26,851 nucleotides of DNA from CAYXNZ01 sp964553705 (GTDB lineage Bacteria; Patescibacteriota; Patescibacteriia; Patescibacteriales; GWC2-42-12), in assembly GCA_964553705.1 (NCBI GenBank), contig CAZKKV010000011.1:1-26851 (forward strand), given 5' to 3'. The notes beneath the pieces were generated by a model that was not told the origin of the DNA, made no database searches, and saw only the letters and a list, made by a program, of their open reading frames with translations. Made by a program: the position numbers and the translations under genes. Below, in pieces: positions 1 to 7,482 of this stretch; position 1 is the first letter of the stretch, and each line of letters begins with the position of its first letter.

Positions 1-33
1 GTGATAGCGCATTGAGACCCCCAAAACTTTTTG

Positions 34-57
34 CTACTTTTTGGTTACAAAAAGTAG
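34..57. repeat. Perfect 9-bp hairpin near window start
   Basis: CTACTTTTT at 34-42 pairs exactly with AAAAAGTAG at 49-57 around the loop GGTTAC. I see no gene in 1-147. The hairpin lies downstream of the ferredoxin gene on the minus strand, but it has no clean T tract on that side, so it may be a dispersed palindrome rather than a terminator. Confidence 0.5.
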
Positions 58-93
58 GGCCAAGTGGCAGCTTTATCTTTTATAATTAAATAC

Positions 94-126
94 AAAAAAA
101 CAATCCCAAGAAATGGAACTGTTTTT
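94..126 (-). terminator. Weak terminator-like stem after the ferredoxin gene
   Basis: AAAAACA and TGTTTTT flank an inner CC/GG pairing with an internal mismatch. On the minus strand the stem is followed by T-rich sequence and sits 22 bases past the ferredoxin stop. The pairing is imperfect. Confidence 0.3.
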
Positions 127-147
127 CAAAAATAACTATTTACTTTA

Positions 148-324
148 TTACTCTACTTTAATCGCCTGAACTGGGCAACTTTCTGCTCCACTCTTGGCGC
201 AATCTTTGTCATCTTTCTTCATTACTTCTGCTTTACCTTCGTCATTCATTTTAAAAACGCTTGGACAAATCGCAGTGCAAGCTCCGCAACCGATGCATAA
301 TTCTTGATTGATTTCTATAACCAT
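148..324 (-). CDS. Small [4Fe-4S] ferredoxin
   Basis: A 58-residue electron carrier of the soluble monocluster bacterial ferredoxin type. The protein begins MVIEINQELCIGCGAC. Cysteines lie at 10, 13, 16 and 20 (C-x2-C-x2-C-x3-CP), at 42, and at 50, the last followed by Pro. By analogy with Thermotoga-type ferredoxins, Cys10, 13, 16 and 50 would hold the cluster, and Cys20 and Cys42 could form a disulfide. Only one cluster motif is present, so this is not a 2[4Fe-4S] clostridial ferredoxin. The start lies 27 bases after the gyrA stop on the same strand with no obvious promoter between, so co-transcription with gyrA is likely. There is no Shine-Dalgarno. The redox partner is unknown. Confidence 0.9.
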   Translation of the reverse strand: MVIEINQELCIGCGACTAICPSVFKMNDEGKAEVMKKDDKDCAKSGAESCPVQAIKVE

Positions 325-351
325 AAAAAATATTAATTAAAAACAAAACTA

Positions 352-3120
352 TTATAACCAAGTAATACCAGCAACTTTGTCTTCGGCATCCTTAAATCTC
401 ATTAATCTCACGCCTTGCGTATCTCTACCTAATTGATTGACTGCTTTAAACGGCAATCTTATCACTTGACCTTTTTCGGATATTATTATCAAATCTTTTT
501 CTTTCATTGTCTCTGAATTAACTACATAAGACTGAATTATTTTACCAGTCTTGGTTGTTACTTTGGATGTTTTAATACCAGAACCGCCTCGACCCTGAAC
601 TTTATACAAATTAAGTGGCGTCCTTTTGCCAAAACCCTGGTCAGTGATAACTAATACCTGATATTTTTTCATCTTTTCTTTATCACTTTTTATTACACCC
701 ATGCCAACGACAGCATCGTCTTTCTTTTTCAAACGAATACCCTTTACGCCAGCTGCTCCTCTACCCATATCTCTGATACTTGCTTCTTTAAAACGAATTG
801 CCTGACCCTCGGCGGTAATTAATTCTATTTGATCATTTCCGCTAGTTGGTTTAGTCCAGATTAATTTATCGTTTTCTTTTATCTTAATCGCGATTAAACC
901 TGAACGACGAACATTGGCAAAAGCTTCAATTTTTACTTTTTTAACCAATCCTTTTTCTGTCGCGAAAAAAAGGTGTTTGCTCTTTGAAATTTTATCTAAT
1001 GGTAAAATTGTTGCCACACTCTCATTGCTGGATAGCTGAAGAAAGTTAACAATTGGCGTACCCTTGGCAGTTCTAGCGGTTTGCGGTATCTCATATGCTT
1101 TAAGCTGAAAAACTCGACCGCTAGTAGTAAAAAATAAGATATCATTATGCGTCATGGTCGTAAACATAAACATTACTGAATCTTCTTCCTTGGTCGTCAA
1201 ACCAATAACACCCTTACCTCCACGGCCTTGAACTTTGAAAGTATCGGTTGCTACTCGTTTGATATAGCCATCACGAGTCATGGCGACAACTGTTTCTTCA
1301 TTTGGTACCAAATCCTCAATAGAAAAATCTTTTGCCCCATGGCTGATTACCTTAGTTCTTCTCTCTTCACCGAATTTCTCTGACAGAGCTTCAATTTCTG
1401 TTTTAATAATCTCCCTCATTATCTTGGTTGATTTCAATATTGCTTCCAGTTCCTTAATTAACTTTTTCTTTTCTTTTAATTCATTTTCTATTTTTAACCT
1501 TTCCAAATTTGCCAATGTCGCCAATTTCATTTCTAGAATAGCAAACGCCTGTCTTTCGGATAATTTAAACTTTTTTATTAAACTCACTTTGGCGACTTCA
1601 CGATCCTTGGATGCTTTGATAGTTTTTATTACTGCATCAATATTATTCAGAGCAATCATTAAGCCTTCCAAAATATGCGCTCGATCTTTGGTTTTATCCA
1701 AATCAAATTGCGTTCGACGTTTCACTATCTCTTCCCGATGTTTTATGTATTCCTCCAAAATTATTTTTAGATTCAAAACCTTAGGTTGAATGCCATCCAC
1801 CAAGGCCAACATATTAAAATGAAAAATTTCTTGTAGCTGGGTTTGCTTATACAAACTATTTAATATTTTCTTTGGATAAGCATCTTTTTTAAGTTCAATC
1901 ACTACTCGGACACCATCTTTGTCAGACTCATCACGTAAATCCCTTATGCCATCCAATTTTTTATTTTTGACCAAATCAGCTATTTTTTCAACTAAACTGG
2001 CTTTATTAACTTGAAAAGGAATCTCGGAAATAATAATCTGAAATCCACCAGACTTTGCTTCTACGATTTCCGCCTGACCACGAATAACAACCCCGCCTCG
2101 ACCAGTTGAATACGCCTGAAGAATGTCTTGCTGACTATAAATTATACCGCCAGTCGGAAAATCAGGGCCTTTGACAAACTGAGTTAATTCTTCAACTGTT
2201 GCTTCTGGTTTTTCTAATAAATATGAAATTGCTTGGATTAATTCTCTCAAATTATGCGGGGGAATATTAGTCGCCATACCGACCGCAATGCCCATAACTC
2301 CGTTTAATAAAAGATTAGGAAGCTTAGCTGGCAATACTCTTGGCTCTTGATGAGAGCCATCAAAATTTGGAGAAAAATTAACTGTATTTTTTTCTATATC
2401 AAACAACATTTCTTCGGCAATCGCCGATAGTTTTGCTTCAGTATAACGCATTGCCGCCGCATTATCACCGTCCATTGAACCAAAGTTTCCCTGACCTTTA
2501 ATCAGAGGGTGTCTCATCGAAAAATCTTGCGCCATTCTAACCATCGATTCATAAACCGCTGAATCTCCATGCGGATGATATTTACCCAAAACTTCACCGA
2601 CGACTGTCGCTGATTTACGGAATTTTGCATTAGCCCTTAAACCAACACTCCACATAGCGTAGAGTATTCGGCGATGAACCGGCTTGAGTCCGTCTCGAAC
2701 GTCAGGCAAAGCACGAGATACAATAACACTCATGGCATAATCCAAATAAGAACGCCTCATCTCATCAACAATCGGCTGAGATCGAACTAGTCCATACTCA
2801 GTTTTTTCTTGACCATTAACAATTCTACTAACAACCGTCTCTTCTATTTGCTCTTTATCAACGACTTCCTTGTCTTCAATATCTTTTACTACTGGCTTTT
2901 CCTGTTTATTTTTTTCAATCTTGTTTTCCACTAATTCTTGGCTTCTTTTTTTTACTTCTTGAACTGGTTTTTTTATTTTTGGCTCTGCCGACAGAACCAC
3001 TTTGGCAACTGGTTTCTTTGTTTTTTCTTTTTTGATTATTGGTTTTACCGCCTTTTTCTTTTCTACCTGCTTCTTGACTTTCTTTTTCGGTTTTGACTGT
3101 TTGTCCTTCTTCTTTGGCAT
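352..3120 (-). CDS. gyrA: DNA gyrase subunit A with lysine-rich N-terminal extension
   Basis: The breakage-reunion subunit of DNA gyrase (with GyrB in A2B2), 922 residues. The winged-helix core starts near residue 109. The quinolone region HPHGDSAVYE is at 182-191, with Ser187 and Glu191 at the E. coli Ser83/Asp87 positions, so no resistance substitution is seen at these sites. The catalytic tyrosine is Tyr226 in AAMRYTEAK. The C-terminal beta-pinwheel has the GyrA box QGRGGKG at 631-637, which favours GyrA over ParC. A related QGRGGSG motif lies further on. The first ~108 residues, rich in Lys, Val, Pro and Glu, are absent from ordinary GyrA. The next Met (residue 121) lies inside the core, so the start must be upstream. 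There is no Shine-Dalgarno. The start is 22 bases after the preceding gene. Confidence 0.97.
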   Translation of the reverse strand: MPKKKDKQSKPKKKVKKQVEKKKAVKPIIKKEKTKKPVAKVVLSAEPKIKKPVQEVKKRSQELVENKIEKNKQEKPVVKDIEDKEVVDKEQIEETVVSRIVNGQEKTEYGLVRSQPIVDEMRRSYLDYAMSVIVSRALPDVRDGLKPVHRRILYAMWSVGLRANAKFRKSATVVGEVLGKYHPHGDSAVYESMVRMAQDFSMRHPLIKGQGNFGSMDGDNAAAMRYTEAKLSAIAEEMLFDIEKNTVNFSPNFDGSHQEPRVLPAKLPNLLLNGVMGIAVGMATNIPPHNLRELIQAISYLLEKPEATVEELTQFVKGPDFPTGGIIYSQQDILQAYSTGRGGVVIRGQAEIVEAKSGGFQIIISEIPFQVNKASLVEKIADLVKNKKLDGIRDLRDESDKDGVRVVIELKKDAYPKKILNSLYKQTQLQEIFHFNMLALVDGIQPKVLNLKIILEEYIKHREEIVKRRTQFDLDKTKDRAHILEGLMIALNNIDAVIKTIKASKDREVAKVSLIKKFKLSERQAFAILEMKLATLANLERLKIENELKEKKKLIKELEAILKSTKIMREIIKTEIEALSEKFGEERRTKVISHGAKDFSIEDLVPNEETVVAMTRDGYIKRVATDTFKVQGRGGKGVIGLTTKEEDSVMFMFTTMTHNDILFFTTSGRVFQLKAYEIPQTARTAKGTPIVNFLQLSSNESVATILPLDKISKSKHLFFATEKGLVKKVKIEAFANVRRSGLIAIKIKENDKLIWTKPTSGNDQIELITAEGQAIRFKEASIRDMGRGAAGVKGIRLKKKDDAVVGMGVIKSDKEKMKKYQVLVITDQGFGKRTPLNLYKVQGRGGSGIKTSKVTTKTGKIIQSYVVNSETMKEKDLIIISEKGQVIRLPFKAVNQLGRDTQGVRLMRFKDAEDKVAGITWL

Positions 3121-3142
3121 ATGTTGTAAATATTTTGATAGA

Positions 3143-3580
3143 TTAATTATTTATAATTTCTTCGCTAGAAGTAGCAATATTTTCCTCAACGATATCTTTA
3201 TCTAATATTTTTTGTTTTAATTCTTCTATTTGCTCTTCTGACATTTGCGTTTGCTGAGCCTCTTTTACTGATTCACGCAATTTCTCTATTTCACCCAAAT
3301 TACCTTTTACTTCTTGTATTGTCTGGTTAAATTCTTGTTTTATTTCCTGCCAATTGAATTGCTCGCCTTGCTCGGACGAAGAATCTGTTTTTAAAACACC
3401 TCTAAAGGTAAAAGTCCAAACCACAAAAATCAAAACCATGAAAAAAATAACACCCGTCCACATAGCAACTATTTTATCTTTTTCATCTTTGATTGCCTTC
3501 TTCGCAACTATTTCCGGCTGAGCTGGCTGACGAAACTTTACTTTTGATTTTTTTGCTTTTACTTCTCTTTTTTTCGCCAT
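3143..3580 (-). CDS. Single-TM protein with charged coiled-coil C-terminus
   Basis: 145 residues, family not recognised. A basic N-terminus (residues 1-36) is followed by one hydrophobic segment at about 38-59, then a Gln/Glu/Lys-rich region (about 72-130) with heptad-like spacing that suggests a coiled coil, and an acidic end. The likely topology is N-in with the helical domain outside, inferred from the positive-inside rule. It is the first gene of the transcript that continues into gyrA and the ferredoxin gene. No Shine-Dalgarno precedes the ATG. Placement before gyrA may only reflect a shared transcript. Confidence 0.7.
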   Translation of the reverse strand: MAKKREVKAKKSKVKFRQPAQPEIVAKKAIKDEKDKIVAMWTGVIFFMVLIFVVWTFTFRGVLKTDSSSEQGEQFNWQEIKQEFNQTIQEVKGNLGEIEKLRESVKEAQQTQMSEEQIEELKQKILDKDIVEENIATSSEEIINN

Positions 3581-3638
3581 ATATTAGACGATTTTAACAA
3601 TAAAAATCACCCCAAATGAGTGCCTAAATACTATTACT

Positions 3639-3667
3639 ATAGTAACAAAAAGGGATAAAAAAGTAAA
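3639..3667 (-). promoter_or_regulatory. Promoter of the 3143 gene - gyrA - ferredoxin transcript
   Basis: Reading the minus strand, TTTACT (3662-3667) is followed after 17 bases by TACTAT (3639-3644), which TGT precedes as an extended -10. The -10 lies within a perfect 12-base palindrome, TTACTATAGTAA (3634-3645), a possible operator. Confidence 0.5.
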
Positions 3668-3682
3668 GCGCTAATGAACTAT

Positions 3683-3710
3683 AAAAACAGGAGATTTGTC
3701 TCCTGTTTTT
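3683..3710. terminator. Bidirectional hairpin terminator
   Basis: A perfect 12-bp stem, AAAAACAGGAGA (3683-3694) with TCTCCTGTTTTT (3699-3710), and the loop TTTG. It has A/T tracts on both sides. It sits 18 bases past the stop of the hydrolase gene on the minus strand and so ends the ftsK-hydrolase transcript. Confidence 0.85.
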
Positions 3711-3728
3711 ATGCTAAAACTAACGTTT

Positions 3729-4373
3729 TTATACTTTTAAAATTACTAACTCCATATCCTCTAATGGCAAATCTTTTTTACTTATTTTTAACTTTTCTTC
3801 TTCGGTTGGTTTCAATCCTAACTCTTTGATAAATTTATCCATTCCATCAATATCTATCTTGGAACCTGGAGTCTTACAATGCATCGGTATAACTATTCGT
3901 GGTTCAATTTGATTTACTACTTCAACAGCTTGTTTGACATCAAGAGTGTATTTACCGCCGACTGGAATCAATAAAATATCTGTTCCAGACAAACCTTCTA
4001 ATTGTTTATTGTCCAAAACATGACCCAAATCTCCCAAGTGAGTAATAGAAATATTATCAATATCTATTCGATATATTATGTTTTTACCTCTTTCTTTTCC
4101 CTGTTTGTCGTCATGACAAGATTCAATTCCTTCAACAAAAATATTTTTTGTTTCATATTCGCCAGCGTTTTTGATGACAAAAGGATTGCCACGTAAAGAT
4201 TTCACGTTATTATGGTCGTAATGGTCATGACTGACAGTAACAATGTCTGCTTCAAAATTTGGCACTTTCAAGCCAACCGATTTATCAAAAGGATCGGTTA
4301 CTAATGTTACCCCATCAGAGCCAACTTTATCCTGAATTTTAAAACAAGAATGTCCTAACCAAGTAATAATCAT
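3729..4373 (-). CDS. Metallo-beta-lactamase-fold hydrolase (UlaG-like, COG2220 type)
   Basis: A 214-residue predicted soluble metal-dependent hydrolase. The N-terminus MIITWLGHSCF is the usual opening of UlaG-like proteins. The metal site is complete: H49-x-H51-x-D53-H54 in SHDHYDHN, then His87, Asp115 (THLGDLGH) and His165 (IPMHCK). The length equals a bare MBL domain, without the beta-CASP insert of RNases or the RNase Z exosite. The substrate is not evident. The start lies 29 bases after the ftsK stop on the same strand and the gene is followed by the terminator at 3683-3710, so it is the last gene of the ftsK transcript. No Shine-Dalgarno. Confidence 0.85.
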   Translation of the reverse strand: MIITWLGHSCFKIQDKVGSDGVTLVTDPFDKSVGLKVPNFEADIVTVSHDHYDHNNVKSLRGNPFVIKNAGEYETKNIFVEGIESCHDDKQGKERGKNIIYRIDIDNISITHLGDLGHVLDNKQLEGLSGTDILLIPVGGKYTLDVKQAVEVVNQIEPRIVIPMHCKTPGSKIDIDGMDKFIKELGLKPTEEEKLKISKKDLPLEDMELVILKV

Positions 4374-4402
4374 ATGTTGAAACTTATGTTTAATTATTTT
4401 AT

Positions 4403-6901
4403 TTATCTTGAAAAATATCTTCCGTCGTCATCATCTTCTTCTGCGATTTTTTCTTCGTTTTCTTTTTCTTCATCTTTTTCATCATCCAAAATTTCTTCGC
4501 CGTCTTCCTCTTCGTCATTCTCTTCTTCTTCGCTATTTTCTTCTTCCTCTTCATCTTTTTCATCATCCAAAATTTTTTCGCCGTCTTCCTCTTCACTCTC
4601 GTCCTCTTCAATATCCTCTTCTTCGTCATTATCTGAAGCCAAAAATTCATCAGGTACTTCTGATTCTTCTGGATTATGTAAAGAAACTCCGCTAACACCT
4701 TGGTTGATCATATTATCATACTGCTCTTGAGTTATCAAGACTTCTCTGGGTTTAGCACCATGAGACGGACCAATCACGCCACTCTCTTCTAATAAATCCA
4801 ATAATCTGGCCGCTCGAGCATAGCCAATACTCAATCTTCTCTGCAAATAAGAAGCGCTGGCTTTGCCGGTGTTTATTATCAATTCTTTTGCTTCACCTAA
4901 TAACTCGTCGTCATTCGCACCTGAACCGTCCAGTCCAACCCCGCCCATCCCCTTTACTTTTTGTCTATCAGTAATACCTTCTATATATTCTACTTCACCA
5001 CACTTATCTTTGATATAATTAACAATTCTTTTTATTTCATTATCACTGACAAAAGCTCCTTGCAAACGCTTTGATTTGGAAATTTCCGCTGTAGTAAAAA
5101 GCATATCTCCTCGACCCAAAAGTTTTTCTGCACCCAAAGAATCCAAAATTGTTCTTGAATCTACGCCAGAGGCAACTGAAAAAGCGATACGAGCTGGCAT
5201 ATTGGCTTTGATTAAACCAGTAATAACATCAACACTCGGTCGCTGGGTAGCCAAAATTAAATGAATACCAACGGCCCGAGCCATTTGAGCTAAACGTATT
5301 ATGCCTGTTTCAATATCTCTAGCCGCTACTACCATTAAATCTGCCAGCTCATCAATAATAAAAACTATATATGGCATCTTATCGCGACTACCATTTGCAT
5401 TGTAGCTGTCAATATTTCTCTTGCCTGTCTTGGCTAAAAGTTCAAAACGCCTATCCATCTCATTGAGGCACCATTTTAGCGCATTAATAGTCTTGCTAAC
5501 ATCGGTAATTACTGGTGTCAGCAAATGTGGAATACCATTATAAACCGGTAATTCAACCCTTTTTGGATCAACAAATATAAAACGTAAATCATCGGGATTA
5601 TTTTGATAAAGTAAACTGATGATAATGCTATTTAAACAAACCGACTTACCTGACCCAGTTGCTCCGGCAACTAACATGTGAGGCATTCTAGCTAAATCGT
5701 CCATCCAAACCTTACCAGCCACATCCTTGCCCAAAGCGACCATTAAACTGCTTTTTCGTTTTTTAAACTGCTCGCCTGATAAAACTTCCTTCAAACCAAC
5801 TGTTGCTTTTGTCTGGTTTGGCACTTCTACTCCAATCAAAGCTTTGCCTGGAATAGGCGCTTCAATCCTAATCGGATGCGCTGCCAAAGCCAAAGCTAAA
5901 TCATTACTTAAGGTGGTAATTCTTGACACCTTTACTCCTTCTGACGGCTTTAAAGTATATTGAGTAACTGTCGGTCCAACACTTATTTCGCCCATTTCAA
6001 CAGAAATGCCAAAATTTTCCAATGTTCTTTTTATTATTTCTGAATTAGCTTTGATATCACCGCTAGTCGCCTTACCCCTACCGCCATTTATTAAATCCAA
6101 AGGTAAATCAATTTTTACATGACTTGGCTTCCACGCTGATTCTGTTTTTTCTTTTTCCTCTTCGTCACCATTTTCAAAAAAAGTAGGTAATTTATGACTA
6201 CGAAAACCACTACCAACATCAACATCTTCTTCCTCTTCTTCTGCTGCTACTTCTTCTTCCTCTTCTTCCTCAAACTCTTCCTCTTCTTCCTCTTCATCGT
6301 CTCTACCACTAAAAAACTTCTCTATAACAAAATTAATCGGATATAAAATTTTCGCCATCCAGCTTTCGCCACCAATTAAACTCCGCAAAGCTAAATTAAA
6401 CATCAGCATCACTGAGATCAAAAATAAACAAAACAAAACAATTAAGCTCGCCCAAAACCCCATCACATTGAACAAACCACTATCTATAATATAGCCTAGA
6501 TAACCGCCACCAAAACCTCCTTTGATCGCTGCTCGCCAACTTGGTGGCTCTACGAGAAGATGTAGTAAGCCAGTGGATGAAATCATAAACAAAAATAAAC
6601 CAAGATAATTAGCTCCACCTACCCAATATTTATCTTCGTTATAAAGTAAAAATCCTAAAGTTAATAAAACTATTGGGAATAACCATTTTCCCCAGCCAAA
6701 TAAAAATACCATAGCTTTGGCCAAATATACCCCGACACTGCCAGCCAGATCAAATAAACCTAGCAAGCTAATCGCCCCAAAAGCCAATAAAAATACGATA
6801 AAAATACCCCTTTTTATATCAGGGTCAAGCTCTATTTTTGGTAAAGCGACATAGTCCAAAAGTTCTTTTTTATATTTTCTTCTACGCCTTTTTCTGGCCA
6901 T
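4403..6901 (-). CDS. ftsK: DNA translocase FtsK/SpoIIIE with acidic linker and tail
   Basis: An ATP-driven double-stranded DNA pump that clears chromosome ends at the division septum; 832 residues. After a basic N-terminus there are four membrane segments at about 31-52, 66-88, 98-116 and 146-174. A linker at about 200-226 is almost entirely Glu/Asp. The motor follows: Walker A GATGSGKS (413-420), Walker B YIVFIIDELAD with Asp517-Glu518, and ATQRPSVDVI (551-560). A winged-helix gamma domain at about 663-724 is the DNA-orienting module of the family. Ordinary FtsK ends there; this one continues for about 100 residues into an Asp/Glu tail containing a duplicated block (about 770-815). No Shine-Dalgarno. 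It is the first gene of a two-gene transcript with the MBL hydrolase. Confidence 0.96.
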   Translation of the reverse strand: MARKRRRRKYKKELLDYVALPKIELDPDIKRGIFIVFLLAFGAISLLGLFDLAGSVGVYLAKAMVFLFGWGKWLFPIVLLTLGFLLYNEDKYWVGGANYLGLFLFMISSTGLLHLLVEPPSWRAAIKGGFGGGYLGYIIDSGLFNVMGFWASLIVLFCLFLISVMLMFNLALRSLIGGESWMAKILYPINFVIEKFFSGRDDEEEEEEEFEEEEEEEVAAEEEEEDVDVGSGFRSHKLPTFFENGDEEEKEKTESAWKPSHVKIDLPLDLINGGRGKATSGDIKANSEIIKRTLENFGISVEMGEISVGPTVTQYTLKPSEGVKVSRITTLSNDLALALAAHPIRIEAPIPGKALIGVEVPNQTKATVGLKEVLSGEQFKKRKSSLMVALGKDVAGKVWMDDLARMPHMLVAGATGSGKSVCLNSIIISLLYQNNPDDLRFIFVDPKRVELPVYNGIPHLLTPVITDVSKTINALKWCLNEMDRRFELLAKTGKRNIDSYNANGSRDKMPYIVFIIDELADLMVVAARDIETGIIRLAQMARAVGIHLILATQRPSVDVITGLIKANMPARIAFSVASGVDSRTILDSLGAEKLLGRGDMLFTTAEISKSKRLQGAFVSDNEIKRIVNYIKDKCGEVEYIEGITDRQKVKGMGGVGLDGSGANDDELLGEAKELIINTGKASASYLQRRLSIGYARAARLLDLLEESGVIGPSHGAKPREVLITQEQYDNMINQGVSGVSLHNPEESEVPDEFLASDNDEEEDIEEDESEEEDGEKILDDEKDEEEEENSEEEENDEEEDGEEILDDEKDEEKENEEKIAEEDDDDGRYFSR
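4470..4594 (-). repeat. 44-bp direct duplication inside the ftsK acidic tail
   Basis: The bases at 4470-4513 recur at 4551-4594 with one C/T difference. Both copies encode EEEDGE-[K/E]-ILDDEKDEE in the C-terminal tail. This points to recent slippage or unequal crossing-over within coding sequence. Confidence 0.85.
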
Positions 6902-6952
6902 AATAATAAATTAGCCCAAAATTTTTTGGGATTTTCTACTTGTTATATTTAA

Positions 6953-6961
6953 ATTATACCA
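6953..6961 (-). promoter_or_regulatory. Extended -10 promoter of ftsK
   Basis: The minus strand reads TGGTATAAT, a consensus extended -10, about 50 bases upstream of the ftsK ATG. No convincing -35 is seen. A short palindrome (CCCAAAA/TTTTGGG at 6915-6930) lies in the predicted leader. Confidence 0.55.
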
Positions 6962-6972
6962 CGATTAAAAGA

Positions 6973-7012
6973 TAAAAAAAACCCGCCTTTGTGAAACACA
7001 CTTAAGGCGGGC
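6973..7012 (-). terminator. Rho-independent terminator of the acyl carrier protein gene
   Basis: CCCGCCTT (6982-6989) pairs with AAGGCGGG (7004-7011). The loop contains a further TGTG/CACA pairing. On the minus strand the stem is followed directly by eight T residues. Confidence 0.88.
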
Positions 7013-7023
7013 TGTAGATGGCG

Positions 7024-7401
7024 TCAACCTGGGAAACTAGTTATTTTTCCCGTAATCAAAGGATCGCCAGAAGTCAAAATCTGTTCTTTAGTGCTTTGAA
7101 CAGATATAACTGAACGGCTATCTTTCTCAAACCCTGGAAATAGTATCGGAGATTTAGCTTCATCTCTCTTGCTCTTTTCCCTGAAAAAAGAACCTGGATT
7201 TCGTAAAAATTTTTGTAAATTTCCCAGGGTATCTATAACTTCATCTGGGATATCTATGCCAGATTCGTCTTCAACGGCCATGACAAAATCTATGACCCCG
7301 AGAGAATCAAGCCCGAGATCATGAATAATTATTGCTTCAGGGACAACCATTCGCTCGTCGATATGACAAACAGACAATAAGCATTTTTTTATCAATTCCA
7401 T
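7024..7401 (-). CDS. Acyl carrier protein with C-terminal extension
   Basis: 125 residues. Residues 1-72 form an acyl carrier protein domain: DLGLDSLGVIDFVMAVED (28-45) has the DSL motif with Ser33 as the expected 4'-phosphopantetheine site, and IDIPDE follows in helix 3. Residues 73-125 are an extra, probably disordered tail rich in Ser, Pro and Lys, not found in standard ~78-residue ACPs. No fatty acid or polyketide enzyme gene lies nearby, so the acyl cargo is unknown. The gene has a strong Shine-Dalgarno (GGGAGG at about 7406-7411) and a consensus promoter, unlike its neighbours, and a more GC-balanced sequence. Confidence 0.88.
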   Translation of the reverse strand: MELIKKCLLSVCHIDERMVVPEAIIIHDLGLDSLGVIDFVMAVEDESGIDIPDEVIDTLGNLQKFLRNPGSFFREKSKRDEAKSPILFPGFEKDSRSVISVQSTKEQILTSGDPLITGKITSFPG

Positions 7402-7453
7402 AGTTCCCTCCCTTTTTTTATATTTTAAAAAAACATTTAAAAATCAACCGCTT

Positions 7454-7482
7454 AATATAATTTATTTTATCAAAAAAGTCAA
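7454..7482 (-). promoter_or_regulatory. Sigma-70 type promoter of the acyl carrier protein gene
   Basis: The minus strand has TTGACT (7477-7482), 17 bases, then TATATT (7454-7459). The -35 overlaps the stop codon of the upstream lamin-tail gene. The predicted transcript start is about 45 bases before the ATG. Confidence 0.75.

Noticed and set aside
4374..4730. Serine-rich open frames on the plus strand opposite the ftsK tail
   Set aside because: They are the complement of the Glu/Asp codons (GAA, GAT) of the ftsK acidic tail. Such composition opens frames on the other strand by chance, and no start signals are present.
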